A stretch of DNA of 64,000 nt from Fragum whitleyi (taxonomy: Eukaryota > Mollusca > Bivalvia > Cardiida > Cardiidae): NCBI GenBank assembly GCA_948146395.1, contig OX411545.1, forward strand, positions 23,205,526 to 23,269,525, read 5' to 3'. The notes beneath the pieces are model-generated. The model was not told the origin of the DNA, made no database searches, and saw only the letters and a program-made list of their open reading frames with translations. A program made the translations under genes and the position numbers. Position 1 is the first letter of the stretch. Each line of letters begins with the position of its first letter. This document shows positions 1-12,779 of this stretch, one piece after another.

Positions 1-1180
1 CTAAGACAATTTCAATGAGTACCAACAATAAAGTATTTTATTGACAGATAAAAATTTGAAATTGAAATTACTCCTTCAATCTGGAGAGCTGAGTGGGCTC
101 CATAAAAGAAGGAGAGGTGACAATCAAACTCTGTTATTTCTCATCCAAACCTGTGATGTGGGTACTCATTGAAATCGTCTCAATCAGACGATTTCAAAGG
201 TCGTCTCAATAAAATGATTTCATTGAGTACCAACAATGAAGGATTTGATTGACAGATAAAATTTTGAAATAGGAATTACTCCCTCAATCTAGAGCCCCTG
301 AGTGGGCTCATTAAAGAAGGAGCGGTGACAATCAAAATCTGTTATTCCTCATCCAAACCCTATGATGTGGGTACTCATTGGAAAAGTCTCAATAAGACGA
401 TTTCAATGGTCGTCTCAATAAGATGATTTCATTGAGTACCAACAATAAATGATTTTATTGACAGATAATAAAAATTTTGAAATCAAAATTATTCCTTCTA
501 TCTTGAGCCCCTAGTGGGCTCCATAAAAGAGAGAATGGTGACAATCTAAAACTTTTTTTCTCATCCAAACCCTTTGATGTGGGTATTCATTGGAACTGTC
601 TCAATGAGATCATTTCAATGAGTTCAAATAACATAGGATTTGATCAACAGATGATAATTTTTTTGAAAGCGATATAACTCCCTCAATCTGGAGCCCTGAG
701 TGGGCTCCATAAAAGAAGGAGTGGTGACAATCTAAAAATTTTATTTCTCATCCAAAGCCTATGATGTGGGTACTCATTGAAATCGTTTCAATAAGACGAT
801 TGCAATGGTCGTCTCAATAAGATTTCATTGAATACCAACAATGAAGGATTTGATTGACAGATAAAATTTTGAAATAGAAATTATTCCCTCAATCTGGAGC
901 CCCTAGTGGGCTCCATAAAAGAAGGAGTGGTGACAATCTAAAATTTTTATTTCTCACCAAAACCCTATGATAAGGGTTCTCATTGAAATCATCTCAATAA
1001 GACCATTTCAATGAGTACAAATAATATAGGATTTGATCAACAGATAATGAAATTTTTGAAAGCGATATAACTCCCTCAATCTGGAGCCCCTAGTGGGCTC
1101 CATAAAAGAAGGAGTGGTGACAATCTAAAATTTTATGATGTGGGTACTCATTGGAATTGTCTCACTAGATGATTCCAATG
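1..1180. repeat. Tandem array, six ~165-210 bp units
   Basis: The phrase 'gtgggtactcattg' or a variant recurs near 157, 367, 573, 766, 974 and 1139. Each unit contains 'ctggagcccctagtgggctcc' and a stem formed by the inverted words 'actcattgaaatcgtctca' and 'gagacgatttcaatgagta'. Diverged units imply an old array. Single copies of the stem occur at 5613-5690, ~35240-35305 and ~62965-63040. Confidence 0.85.
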
Positions 1181-1219
1181 AGTACAACAGCAAAGGATGG
1201 ACCGAAAATTACTTTTATT

Positions 1220-1454
1220 TGAGCCTGTGCATGACATTTCCAACAATTTCATATTTGATCGATATACAGACGATGAGCAGCATAGACAACGACAAAATGC
1301 AATAAGAATTTATGCTGGCAACCTGAAGAGGCATTGAGATCATATCTATCTATAACGCATAGTGAAGACTCTGGTCAGACTGTGCAGCTGCACAGGCTGA
1401 TCTGAGTCTTAACGTTGCACACATGTGAAATTGTTGGAAATGTCACGCATGGGC
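1220..1454. mobile_element. MITE family M1 (TGAGCCTGTG ends)
   Basis: Inverted ends GAGCCTGTGCATGACATTTC and its approximate complement at the right (GGAAATGTCACGCATGGGC), ~235 bp. Other copies lie at 13587-13826, 50504-50742 and 52250-52478. No coding capacity. Confidence 0.75.
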
Positions 1455-1915
1455 ATTTTTCATTTTGGAATCAAAATCACTCCCTCATTATTGAGCCCTG
1501 AGTGGAATGAACAAGCAATAATTGACAGATCATATTTCCACCTTTTCTACATGTATATAGTTACTGCTAGTGTACACTGTAACAAGCAATTTCTCCTTTT
1601 TTTCATCCGAAGTTACCAGATTTTTCAATCTTCAACCTCTTCAATCAGTCCACAATACATGTAGAAAAAGGTTACATGGAAAAAAGCAATCAAATGAAAG
1701 ACAACAATGAGTAAAGATAAAACTCTAACAAAATATATATGAAATGATTAAATGATAACTGAAAACTGACCATAAGCCTATGTTGCAAAAGTTCATAAAA
1801 GGAGTGAAAACATAAATGTACAAGAGAGCAATCCATCAAATATCAGAAATGAGTATTCTCTATTAAGATGCATAATATTTACAAGTGATTCTTTTTTTTT
1901 ACAAAGCAATATCGA

Positions 1916-1987
1916 TGGGTCAGTGCAAAACTATTGTAAGTGCGTTAAGTATATAGGCACTTTCAAAAGTCTTTTGCTAGACCCTCG
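1916..1987. repeat. Short hairpin element family M4
   Basis: ~70-bp near-palindrome 'gggtcagtgcaaaactattg ... gctagaccc'. The same family is at 8208-8270, 10657-10727, 16554-16620, 19567-19638 and ~44452-44512. Arms carry 'acagttgtaactgcctata'. Confidence 0.6.
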
Positions 1988-2575
1988 TTATAACTTATTT
2001 CAAAGTAAATTCATATTTGGGTGCTATGAAGAAAATGCTGGTGAAAAGAAACACTATAGGCTCTTTTTAAATGCATTTATCTTTTTAGTTGTCTAAATTT
2101 TCTGACTAAAGCAGAAATGATTATTTATTTTCAAAAAGGGAAATCAATTTCAATACAACAATTGTTCAGTTGAGAAAAGTTACATTAATTTTAGGCTAAA
2201 TAATAGCCAAAAAGGTCTACCTTAAATTAGAATGAATCCCATACAGGCAATTTCTTCTTTTCTCACTATGTTTTCCCTTACTTCAAATCCAACAATTCTA
2301 ATTACCGTATGTATCTGCAACATTTGAGCCCTAGATTTTGAAACTTTTCTACTGCTCAAATGAGAATTTGATCAAATTTCAAATTGAGTTAAAGCTGTTA
2401 TTCCGTTGAAATACATGAACTTGAATAAATGTATGAACATAAAAGATGATATTAATAAGTTGTTATAAATAACAATTAGTATTCACTTTTAAGTACATGC
2501 ACATATATGTATTTAAATTCTAGATTTGAGAAAATTCTTAGAAGAGCATGAAAGAAGTTTAATAATTTTGGGCCC

Positions 2576-3675
2576 TTAAAGACCTAGTTTAAAGAATGTT
2601 GTGTATCTCAGGCCCTACTGATAAGCTACTGATAAGCTAATTGTTTATCTCAGTATGACACCAGGGGGTCAATCACCTTGTATATTCCAATATTTGACAA
2701 TCTACTGTTTTGGTCATTTCTACATAATAATTTTCGCACCTATAGATTTATACTGTCGACATGTTAAAAAAAGACTAACATAAAACTTTTTCAATTTTCA
2801 TTTATGGCAAATTGACAACTTCTTTTTTTTTTGAAAATTGTTGTTGTTGTTTAGTAAAATTAGAAGATTGGATTAGCAATTTTAACAAATTTTCCTATAA
2901 CACACACAAAAGAATCAACTTTTGAAAAATGTAATAATACTAACAAATTAGTAAAGTTTTTCAGTAGGATTATTTCTGTTCTGTTCATTGAAAATTATTT
3001 ATAGTTTATTTTTGTAAATAAATTTGTTGACCACCAAAACTGCTTCCTCTTCATTAAAAGCCCGTATGAAAGAAGCTAAAAATATATTTTGGAAACTACT
3101 CCTTTCCCTTTCGCACCATAATATATATAATTGTCTGCAACTTTTCCGACTCATGGGAAGTCAAAAATTTTGTCATCATATATGATTACTCCATTACCCC
3201 CCCCCTTTTCCACAATGTTTCCTATCCAGTGCTATGCAAACAGTTTAGCTTTTTCACTTATAACAATTTTGTCGTGGAGGACCAGATTGTTGTAACTACA
3301 GTTATTTCTCGAGCTGTAGTTAGGACCATTTTATCACTACGACAAATCACATCACTTGAGACTAAAATCAAAATTACAATCTTATTAGTAAATATATATA
3401 TCAATAAAATGAGAAATGAATAGAACAGTGAAAGAATATAAAAATAAATCTTATTTTCAAACTACAATTAATTTTATCACTAACAAATAAGTAAAATCAA
3501 TAAAATTCTTAGTCTGTGTATCTCTACCAATAAACATGTTGGCAGGATAAACAAGGTGATTAAGTGATTAAGATAAGGGCCATAAAACCATTAAGATAAC
3601 AATGGGTGGTTAATTGTTTATCTCATTTGGGGGGGGGGGGGGGTCAATTATATAAGGATTAAACTAGGTCTTTAA
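2576..3675. mobile_element. Non-autonomous element with 16-bp inverted ends
   Basis: TTAAAGACCTAGTTTA at 2576-2591 is exactly complementary to 3660-3675. If TTAA is the target duplication, the ends proper are AGACCTAGTTTA. The ~1.1-kb interior is AT-rich without credible genes; two direct 'gtttatctca...gggggtcaat' words lie near the ends. Confidence 0.45.
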
Positions 3676-3789
3676 CACAATTCCTAGAAACAATTCCGGC
3701 ATTGACCTGTGTGACATTGCAGATAATACAAATATACACAAAATAATGATTCAGATTAGCTTACACATCCTTTAAATCTGATCTAATTC

Positions 3790-4015
3790 TTAACCTTTGT
3801 CATGTTATTTATTAAATTCAAAGCGATGAAAGCTCTGAATGCACTGATTGTGAGTCAGTTTTATCTAAAAAGTATCATTTTTAAATTTTCTTTTTCTTCT
3901 TTAAAAGGAAATTAAGGTGGTGTGGACTAAGATCAGAATGCACCTATGTGGAGGTTCTTTGTCTATTTATCCTGCCAAATCCAGAATATTCTTGGTTTAG
4001 CATGACGAGAGTTAA
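3790..4015. mobile_element. TTAA-type MITE family M2, diverged copy
   Basis: Starts TTAACCTTTGTCATG and ends CATGACGAGAGTTAA, with internal 'gcaggctgat'-like words. See 6144-6390 for a better copy. Confidence 0.55.
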
Positions 4016-4169
4016 AATTAAAGTTGATATATTTTGATCTTATTCTTTCATGGTAAAAGTTAATTGGGTTAATGAAACTATTTATGTTAAAAGCAATTCA
4101 TATATTTTCATAATATTTTCAGCAAATCTAAGGATGATACTGTAGATATAAATATCTAAAGAATCTTAA

Positions 4170-4423
4170 TTAATCCTGGTCATGCTCAACACGGAATATT
4201 TCTGCTAAGGTAGGAAATATAGACAAAGATCAATCTGTACATATGCGCAGTCTGATCCTGTTCTATACCACCTAAATTTTCTTTTTAAACCAGGAGAGTT
4301 TTAAAAGTATACATGTGTTTTCAAAATAGATACCCACTAACAGCTAAATGCTTTAAATGCTTTTAGCACTTTGAATTTAATGTAATTTTGCCAAGGTTTT
4401 TCAGTCAGCATGACAAGGGTCAA
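4170..4423. mobile_element. TTAA-type MITE family M2, diverged copy
   Basis: Starts TTAATCCTGGTCATGCTCAA, ends 'tcagcatgacaagggtcaa'. Internal 'acatatgcgcagtctgatc' is shared with other M2 copies. Confidence 0.55.
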
Positions 4424-4440
4424 CAGACAAGAATGATGTG

Positions 4441-4669
4441 TTAACCCTTTCCTGTTGAATCCCTGCTTTTTAGGTGTCTGTGATTTTATGATTGAGAAAA
4501 CATTGTGAAAAAAGAAGAAATTGCTTCAGACAAGCAATTTCTTCTTTTTCCACACTATTTTCTACCCTACTGAATGGTTATTTTTCAAATTAAACCGACT
4601 TTTAATTTTCGTCTGCAAAACCTTTGAATTTGGATAGGTCCAAAATTTTGAAAAACAGGAAAGGGTTAA
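4441..4669. mobile_element. TTAA-type MITE family M3
   Basis: Bounded by TTAACCCTTTCCTG and CAGGAAAGGGTTAA, i.e. TTAA duplications plus CCC-starting inverted ends as in piggyBac-like elements. It contains a small internal hairpin 'agaagaaattgcttcagaca'. Related copies: 51718-51938 and 57257-57487. Confidence 0.7.
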
Positions 4670-4979
4670 CAGACAAGAATGATGTGTTAAGAAATGTGAT
4701 CTGTCATGAGAAAAAGGACCATCAGGAAACTCCCTAAAATAAACTGTTGAAAAAGAGATTGGATCTACTACAGACCAACCAGAGGTCGCATTTCATAAAT
4801 TCGTTCACAGGAAGATAGATTTATTTTCTAGATACAGAAAATAACTATAGTGCAAAAAGTTTCGACACTCTACTACAAAAGATATGTTTCTTATTTGTCT
4901 ACAAAACATGTATTAAACAGCCATTTTTTTCTACATGAATGCTTTTTGGTGGTCCCTGTAGTGGTCCCTTAAAATAAGT

Positions 4980-5165
4980 TTGACTGTACAGTCAAACCTG
5001 TGTTGGAGGTCACTTGTATTCAGCAAGCAACCTGTTTTCAGCAAGCGACCACCAAGTTCCCAAATGCAGCAATCACACTGAAATTGACCTGTATCAAGCA
5101 TGTGTCTTAAGCAAGCACATTTTGAATGTCCCTTGAGTGTTTGCTTAATACAGGTTTGACTGTAC
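4980..5165. repeat. Inverted-end element 'acagtcaaacctgt'
   Basis: 'acagtcaaacctgtgttgg' at about 4987 and 'acaggtttgactgtac' at about 5150 are complementary. The interior repeats 'cagcaagcaacc'-type words. Probably a small MITE. Confidence 0.5.
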
Positions 5166-5612
5166 TGACAAAATCAGCAACATGGTTTCATCAAAGCTCT
5201 GTTCTATTTAAGCATAAATTGGCAAAATACTGACCACACTGTAGCAAAGGCTAATATCATGTTTAAGAATATTAAATTCAATATCTAATAAAAATAATTC
5301 ATCAGTGGGGAAATAAAACCTCCTAACTCCAGCTTTTTCAAGCTGTAGTTACAAGGTTTTGATCCCCTAGTAAGGAATTGGTTTTGTTAGTTAAGTTGAA
5401 TGGGATTTTAAGCCTTCGATACATCCCCTCATCAATTAAGGTTCTTCAACCATTCTTCTATATTCAATATTATCAATTTCAAATCACATAACCACCACCC
5501 AATGTGGGTTATTAACCCACAAATAGATATTCAACTCAGTTGGACCCAGAACTACAGCTAGAGGGGGTATTTTGGCTTTCAAATATCATTATTTCAATGA
5601 TACTTGTGCAAA

Positions 5613-5690
5613 TCCTATGTTGAGGGTACTCATTAGAATTGTCTCATTGAGACAATTAAAATGAGTACCCACAACATAGGGTTTCAATGA
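5613..5690. repeat. Hairpin, single unit related to the 1-1180 array
   Basis: 'cctatgttgagggtactcat' folds onto 'atgagtacccacaacatagg' with central 'gtctcattgagac'. Stem of about 35 bp with few mismatches. Confidence 0.65.
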
Positions 5691-6143
5691 GAAATAAAGA
5701 TTCTAGACCGGCTTTACCCTCTCTTATCTGTACCTCTGGTTTGACCTCAAGAGAGTGCTCTACCATAAGATGGTGCCATAAAAGCTAGCTTTTACAGTAA
5801 AGCAGTGCTAACACTACTTTATACTCTTAAGAGTCACATAGATGCAAAGACTATAGCAATACGGTACCTGAATTGTGTTTTCTCAAAAAACATCCATGCT
5901 TACAAGGGACAAAAGTGTAAACCTCAACCTAAATATATCATAATTATAGTGTGCGTAAATAAAATCTAGCATATTGCACTATCCCAATTACAAAATTTTC
6001 ACCCTTCAAATTATGCTGGGTGGAAACTAATAGTCAATTAGTCATATAATATCAAGTAATATAATCATTAAAGTATAACATATTCAAAGATTTACATATC
6101 AGCCAATTTTAAAACTTATGCATCCAAAGGTCTGTTCAGAGTC

Positions 6144-6390
6144 TTAACCCTTGTCATGCTGAATAAATTTTGGCTAAAACATTTCATCAAAATCAAAAGG
6201 CAAAAAGCACTAAAAGTACCAACTGTAGGTCATTTTTTATTTGAAAAACTAAATCTATTTACAATTTTGGTTTGAAATTGAGAAACAGGTGGTGTAGACT
6301 AACATTAGACTGCACATAAGTGCAGGCTGATGTTTATCTAAAGCTCCTGCCAAAGCAGGAATATTCCGGGTTCAGCATGACAAGGGTTAA
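6144..6390. mobile_element. TTAA-type MITE family M2
   Basis: TTAACCCTTGTCATGCTGAA at the left, complementary end CAGCATGACAAGGGTTAA at the right, ~245 bp. Ends starting CCC next to TTAA resemble piggyBac. Further copies: 10006-10253, 12181-12497 (decayed), 14990-15223 (decayed), 26696-26955 (decayed), 34542-34794, 45162-45407, 63599-63842, 63839 to edge. Confidence 0.75.
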
Positions 6391-6584
6391 AATGAAACCA
6401 TTTCCATGTTTTATAGGTTATGATGGGAAAAGGTAAAATTGCTTGATCAATTGTCGTAGGACAGCTGCCCTGCATTCAAGATAGAAACTGTGGCCCTTTT
6501 TGCATGCCTTAAAAAGGAAAGCGGCAAAAGGTTTTGCATCCTGAATGCAAGGTGGGTGGCCAGCCAAACTTTGACCTGACTATA

Positions 6585-6892
6585 TACCGTATTTCCCGTA
6601 AAAAACCACCCTCCCTAATAGTAGCAACCATACATTTTTTACTAAGAAAACCCACTTCAAATGCCTAAATTTTAAGAACTTGTTGAGACTTCTTCTCTAA
6701 TTTGATGTGAATTTCCTCTAAACAATCATTTATATGATTGTTTACAGGGAATTTACCTCAAATTAAAGGGAAAATGGCCTAAAAGACACAAGTTTAATGA
6801 TTCTTTTAAATCAGAAAATGCATACTTAATAAAAGCTCCCTGACCATGTTATGTTTAGCTCCCAGGAGCTTTTATTAGGAGAAATATGGTAA
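6585..6892. mobile_element. MITE family M5 (TACCGTATTTC ends)
   Basis: Starts TACCGTATTTCCCGTA and ends 'gagcttttattaggagaaatatggta'. Contains 'aacaatcatttatatgattgttta' hairpin and 'taatagtagca'. Other copies at 14455-14752 (inverted), 29265-29582 and 50310-50835 (split). Confidence 0.65.
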
Positions 6893-6929
6893 CCTTCCCT
6901 TAGAGTTCTGTGTTAAAATTGTTTCAAAT

Positions 6930-7720
6930 AACACATCTGCTCAAGATAAAGATCAATTGTGCCAAAATAATTGGAAACTACAAGCTCATTCTTAATCTCT
7001 ATACTTGAGTTGTAAAATTGTCCTTGAAGTTGTATCAAATCTACTCAAGGTAAAGATCAATTGTGCCAAAATATTAGGAAACTACAAGCTCAATCTTAAT
7101 CTCTATACTTGAGTTGTAAAATTGACCTTGAAGTTGTATCACTTTTACTCAAGATAAAGATCAATTGTGCCAAAAAATTTGGAAACTACAAGCTCAATCT
7201 TAATCTCTATACATGAGTTGTAAAACTGACCTTGAAGTTGTATAATATCTACTCAAGATAAAGATCAATTGTGCCAAAATATTAGAAAACTATAAGCTCA
7301 ATCTTAATCTCAATCTTTGAGTTGTAAAATTGACCTTGAAGTTGTATCTAATCTACTCAAGATAAAGATCAATTGTGCCAAAATATTAGGAAACTACAAG
7401 CTCAATCTTAATCTGTATTCTTGAGTTGTAAAATTGACCTTGAAGTTGTATCAAATCTACTCAATATAAAGATTAATTGTGCCAAAATATTAGGAAGCTA
7501 CAAGCTCAATCTTAATCTCTATTCTTGAGTTGTAAAATTGACCTTGAAGCTGTATCAAATCTACTCAAGATAAAGATCAATTGTGCCAAAATATTCGGAA
7601 GCTACAAGCTCAATCTTAATCCTTTTACTTATGTTGTTATGTATTTGGAAACTACAAGCTCAATCTTAGTCTGTATTCTTGAGTTGTACAATTGACCTTG
7701 AAGTTGTATTTATTGGCACA
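6930..7720. repeat. Tandem array of ~108-bp units, about 7 copies
   Basis: 'gataaagatcaattgtgcc' recurs at about 6945, 7052, 7156, 7258, 7364, 7468 and 7570, each followed by 'actacaagctcaatcttaat' and 'gttgtaaaattgaccttgaa'. Simple minisatellite; the last unit is partial. Confidence 0.9.
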
Positions 7721-8762
7721 TCTACTCACAATGGAGAATAAATATGATTAATAATTTAAAAGTCAATTCATAAACAGAGGAGCTATGTTATAGGTAAATT
7801 TATGCATACTCATGCATCAGAAAATCTATGTTCAAACGCACATAGATTTGTCATAGCTTCTTAAAAAAATAAACCTGTATCAATGTTTCAACACATCTTC
7901 ATTGCTCATGACATTTCTATTAAGTAGGCTTTTAAATCAAATAGGGTTTTATAACAACGTGATCCGCATTCAATTTCTATTAATTGCATCAAGTATAAAA
8001 TTGTGTCTTGTGACTTAATGCATGATATTTAATTCTCCTTTGAATCAAATTTTAATGAAATGCTAATGGAATGGAAGACAATTTTAGGATTTGATTTAAT
8101 GTGCTCTAATATCTTCTAACACTAATGACACACATTGGCTTGTGAAATCCCAGGGGGCAGCAGAAAAGTGCAAATGACTACAAAGGACTACAGGACTAAA
8201 TTTCTTTGGCTCAGCGCAAAACAGTTGTAACTCCCTATATGTTAATAGGGAGTAACAACCGTTTCACGCCAAGCCCTCGTAATGTGAATAATTGTCTTGC
8301 ACTTGCCCCTTCATCACTAGAAAATGCTTCTGACACATCATAAATTGTTTCAAAGCAGACTAATACAATTCCCCCCAACCATCCACATACAATCACATAA
8401 GGGTAAGTCCTTAATTAAATACCATTTTTGATCAAAGATCCACAACTCTGTCAAATGTCAATGGACTGTAACCCAAACAGGACATGCACATCTCTGCTAA
8501 ATACTGATCACATCTGATTGAGTGAAATCTGTCCATTAAATGAAAAACTGAATGGAAACAAAAAAGCCAACCAGACAGCCAGACAGACAGAGCGACCAAC
8601 AAACTGTCTCTTACATATCCCAAAATATAGTTTTTGGGTTGTAATAAATTTTCAAGAGTCAGGAGCCTGTTTTATTAAACTTCTTACAAAAATATTTATT
8701 GTAAGTCAAAATCACAAATGGTACCAGATGTTTTCATTCATTGTTAAATTCTGCCTTTCAAT

Positions 8763-8803
8763 ATCTCATTAGAATCCTCTTTCGAAGAGGATACTAATGA
8801 GAT
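8763..8803. repeat. Short near-perfect hairpin
   Basis: 'atctcattagaatcctcttt' pairs with the following 'gaagaggatactaatgagat', one mismatch. Function unknown. Confidence 0.6.
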
Positions 8804-8983
8804 GATGCATGGCAGAATTATATATTTAGTTACTTCTGTAGTGGCAACTTTAATTTTTTACTGAAATGATCTGACAAACATCATGACCAAGTTAAAAGAA
8901 AGTTTGGGCATATTTGTGACCTCTAGGGTGTAAACAAGATAAATATAAAAAAGGTCCCTTTTCCCAACATCTTAAACATCAAC

Positions 8984-9185
8984 ATATTAAATCATAAGAT
9001 ATGAAGATAATATTAGTTGATTTCATGGAGGTATGAAACTAAAAACCTCAGACACTATGAATATGCGAAGCAGATTCATACACTATGAATACGCAAAGCG
9101 AATTCATACATGAGTGTGATAAGGTTTTTAGTTCCTCACTCAATGAAATCAACTAATATTATCTTCATATCTTATGATTTAATAT
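8984..9185. repeat. 202-bp fold-back element with 43-bp perfect arms
   Basis: Left arm 8984-9026 (begins ATATTAAATCATAAGATATG) is exactly complementary to right arm 9143-9185. A further inner pair is 'actaaaaacct' / 'aggtttttagt'. The loop contains a direct repeat 'cactatgaata.gc.aagc.gattcatac'. Perfect arms imply recent origin or maintenance. Confidence 0.8.
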
Positions 9186-10005
9186 CAGGATGCAAAAATG
9201 GTAAGATTTGTCAGTTAAGAAACAGAATTCTTGTGGGTTTACTTTTTGTGGAACCTTACAAAATAGCTGCACACTCAAAATAGTTTTCATTGAGGAATAA
9301 AATCCAACTTTTCAGCAAATCATAAGATAGGAATATTGATGGACACAACTAAAATTCAATTATTACTCAATGGAATGTGTAAATCTTAACATCAAACATA
9401 ATTGTCAAAAACAACAAACTTCAAATCAAATCAAAATTGTATGATAGCTTGAGTAATGCCCTCCTTTGAACACAATTATAAAGAAAAAAGATGGTGTTTA
9501 ACACAAATGCCCTGCCACAGCCATTTTTTGGAAATATTTGACCTTTGAAAATGAACTTGACCTTTACTGATGGACTTAAACGTGCTACCAACGAAAAGGT
9601 CTTTGTCACAAGGAATGCACATATGAAGACTCAATTCCTTACAAATCAAAAGCTATGGCCAAAGTAAAAGTTTTTCAGGGACAAACAACTACTAAAAAAA
9701 TTCACCAATTAATTAATTAACCTAGCAAAAGTACTTGATCCTTCAATCTACATGAAAACATTGTAGTAAAAGAAGAAAACTCTTCCATATGTATTTTCTC
9801 TTTCTTTATACTTCATTGAAAAACTATTAAATATTTTTTTTCCAGTTTTTGTGATAGATGTATCGCTTTTTTACATTCATGTGACCCATCATGCAAAAAA
9901 GGACCATCTGGTTACTCTGTAACATGAAAAGTGAACACCTTAGTCGGTCTGCATAATCCACACAGTCTGACTAAGGTCAACACTTTATGCAAAACCCAGT
10001 CTGGT

Positions 10006-10253
10006 TTAACCCTTGTCATGCTTAACCTGGAATATTCCTGCTTTGGCAGGAGCTATAGATCAACATCAGCCTGCACATATGTGCAGTCTGATGTTAGTCC
10101 ACACCACCTGTTTCTCACTTTCAAACCAGAATTATCAATAGATTGAGTTTTTCAATTAAAAAATTGACCTACAGTTGGTACTTTCAGTGCTTTTTGTCCT
10201 TTGATCTTGATGCAAATTTTTAGCCAAAATTTATTCTGCATGACAAGGGTTAA
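10006..10253. mobile_element. TTAA-type MITE family M2
   Basis: TTAACCCTTGTCATGCTTAA to TGCATGACAAGGGTTAA, with TTAA at both ends. The interior has the 'gcctgcacatatgtgcagtc' palindrome typical of the family. Confidence 0.75.
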
Positions 10254-10321
10254 GTATGAAGAAAGCAATCAGTGTAGACTAAGATCAGATAACAAGTCTG
10301 TTTAGGCTGATTTTAGTTATT

Positions 10322-10625
10322 GATTGATTTATTGTTTGGGGTTTAATACCACTTTCAACATTATCGGATATTATTTGTAGCATCTGGTGCACCTACACAT
10401 GATTTTTTGTTGTTTATCACACTAGTACAACCACAACAATTCATCAGATCCACCAGCTGCCCATTCCACTTAGGCAAACTAATTTCATTCACCCAATGGT
10501 GGGAGACAAATAAAGCTAGTCACAACCACTTTCGTCAAGTGTAAGATTAAAGTTGGGCAGAGCAGGGATTCAAACTCATGATCCAAGGATTTACAGCCCA
10601 ACCCATTGCTGATTGATCTAGCTAG
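10322..10625 (-). mobile_element. tRNA-derived SINE
   Basis: On the minus strand a tRNA-like head with box B-like 'ggattcaaactcatga' complement lies at the 10600 end. Its body ends in the SINE tail words 'attgattgatttattgtttg' / 'ggtttaataccactttcaac'. Same family as 26990-27268 and 36062-36342. Confidence 0.6.
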
Positions 10626-10796
10626 GCTCCGTGTAGGCTGATTTTAGTCTATATTGAGGGACCAGTGCAACACTATTGTAGGTGCCTATAGATACTTAGG
10701 CACTTACAACAGTGTTGCGCTGACCCCTCTATATTGTCTGCTAGAACATTGTAACTACAGTAGTATTTAATAAACAGTAGGCTGAGTGTTAACAGA

Positions 10797-10972
10797 TAAC
10801 TTAAGGTAGTGGACCCATAATAGTTCCGCAACATTTCTGACCAGATGATCTTTCACAATGCTGACCAAGGTTTATTAATGATAATCATTAGGAAACCTCG
10901 GTTAACACTGTTTAAGTTTAATACTCCCGAAGTGTCGCGGAACTATTACAGGTCTTCTACCTTAAGGTCATG
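10797..10972. mobile_element. Small inverted-end element
   Basis: 'cttaaggtag' and 'ataatagttccgc' at the left pair with 'gcggaactatta' and 'ctaccttaag' at the right. MITE-like, ~175 bp. Confidence 0.55.
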
Positions 10973-11399
10973 ATGTTATCAAAATTCAACAAAACCCAGC
11001 TAGACAACAGTGTTATTGTATTGATGTAAGAAGATAACATTTAAGTCGAGGAGGTCAAACTTGTGTTATTTTGGCATGTGACTTCTAAAACTTAGAGGGC
11101 AATGGGTTATCTTTGTATTGTTTTACAATTTATGATAATTAATGCAAACATTGCATACAAGATTTAATCAGTTTCAACCTCTTTATGTTTCATCCAAATT
11201 TTTTTTTTCTTTTTCTCTCTCTATTATCATTATTATTTTTTTTATTTTTGTGAAATTAACCCTTTTCATGCTGTTCACATCATATTCCTGCTGTACCTAA
11301 AAGTTTGGCAGTCAGTATAGACTAAGATCAGCCTGCACAGTTGTGCAGCCTGATCTTAACCTGGACTGCCTGCTTTCTACTTAAATATTTTTGGAAAAC

Positions 11400-11810
11400 T
11401 TGAGACACAAAAAATGAGCCTGTGCGTGACATTTACAACAATTTAACATGTTCTGGAGATGCAATCACTGAGCACTCTAGACAGCCAAAGAAGATTACCT
11501 CTTTGTCTACAGATGTGTATTTCGGTTTATTTATCATCGCTACTGTAGCACATGCCAATATGAGCAACGCCCCCTGAAGACGGTTAGTTGTTACAGGGGA
11601 TAGTGCAAGGATACATGACTAAACTACTGCTGAGATCCGCCATGGCTCTTCAACATGCTCAGTGTAAAGCATCGTCTCACAGGGCCTTGTCAATAAAATT
11701 GTCTACAGATACCTTGTCTATCTACAAAGCACTTAGTAAGGACTATGGTACATTTGCAGGTGCTGGCCAGAGTCTTTTCTTGGCGCAGTTTTGAAATTGT
11801 TGAAGCAATT
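11400..11810. mobile_element. Long diverged M1-type MITE copy
   Basis: Starts GAGCCTGTGCGTGACATTTA and ends 'cgcagttttgaaattgttga'. Larger than other M1 copies and diverged; no coding potential is supported. Confidence 0.4.
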
Positions 11811-12779
11811 TCTTCTTAATCTTCAATATTTTTTCTAGTATAAAAATTATAAGGACAGTAAATCCAGGTACAGTGCAATTGACATTTCAATGGCTCAGAG
11901 CATTTATATGTTTATAAACTAGGCACAACTGTTTCACGCTGATTCACCAATTTGGAATCAAAGGTTCAGTAAGACCTATTGAACTTGCTGTGTAAGCTAT
12001 CAGAAATATGAGGATAACTAACCTTTTATCAAGGGTGTATCTGATGTGACCAAGAAACAATTATCATCTTTTAAATTTGATGAGTTGATGATCTTGATTT
12101 CTGACACAGTTTTTTGGTCTGATTACCTTTAACCCTTTTCCTGCTGAACTTAAAAATTGGTTTCAAAGACACTGCGAATCTTAACCCTTGTCATGCTGAT
12201 CCCGGAATATTCCTGCCTTGAAAGGAGCTAAAGACAAACATCAGCCTGCACATATGTGCAGTCTGATGTTAGTCAACACCACCTGTTTCTCACTTTCAAA
12301 TCATATGTGCAGGCTGATCTTTGTCTATACCACCTGTTTTCCTTTTGAAGACTGCAATAGTTTCAAAATTTTAAATTCAAAAGAAATACTGACTCATAAA
12401 AAGGGCATACTGTCTCATAAATAGGACATTCAAATTTTTGAATACTTTGATCTAGATGCAATTTTGCAAGGTTTATCATTCAGCCTGACAGAGATTACGA
12501 TTTTTCCCCCATAATAATAAGGTTACAATCAGGCAGTGTAGGTTAAGATCAGCCTGCATGTCTGTGTAAGCTGATCTTGGTCTATACTCTCTGCCAAAGT
12601 ATATGAACAGGAGGGATTTGTGAACAGCATCGGGAGAATGGTTAAGTAAAACTGATTACTGTTAATATATGCATATATCATGTGCCAAATGGGACGATTT
12701 GAGAAGGACTGAAAAGTGTACAGATTCTGAACAGGCAGTGTAAATTTTCATTCACAGTCTTTGATAAATAGAAATACAC

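Noticed and set aside
6930..7720. CRISPR-like repeat array
   Set aside because: Contiguous ~108-bp tandem units without spacers in a eukaryotic genome; the same applies to the arrays at 1-1180, 13837-14395, 53025-53990 and 57763-62130.
9931..10146. 71-codon frame similar to frames at 45173 and 63582
   Set aside because: The similarity is due to all three lying in the same M2 MITE family; there is no sign of protein-level constraint.
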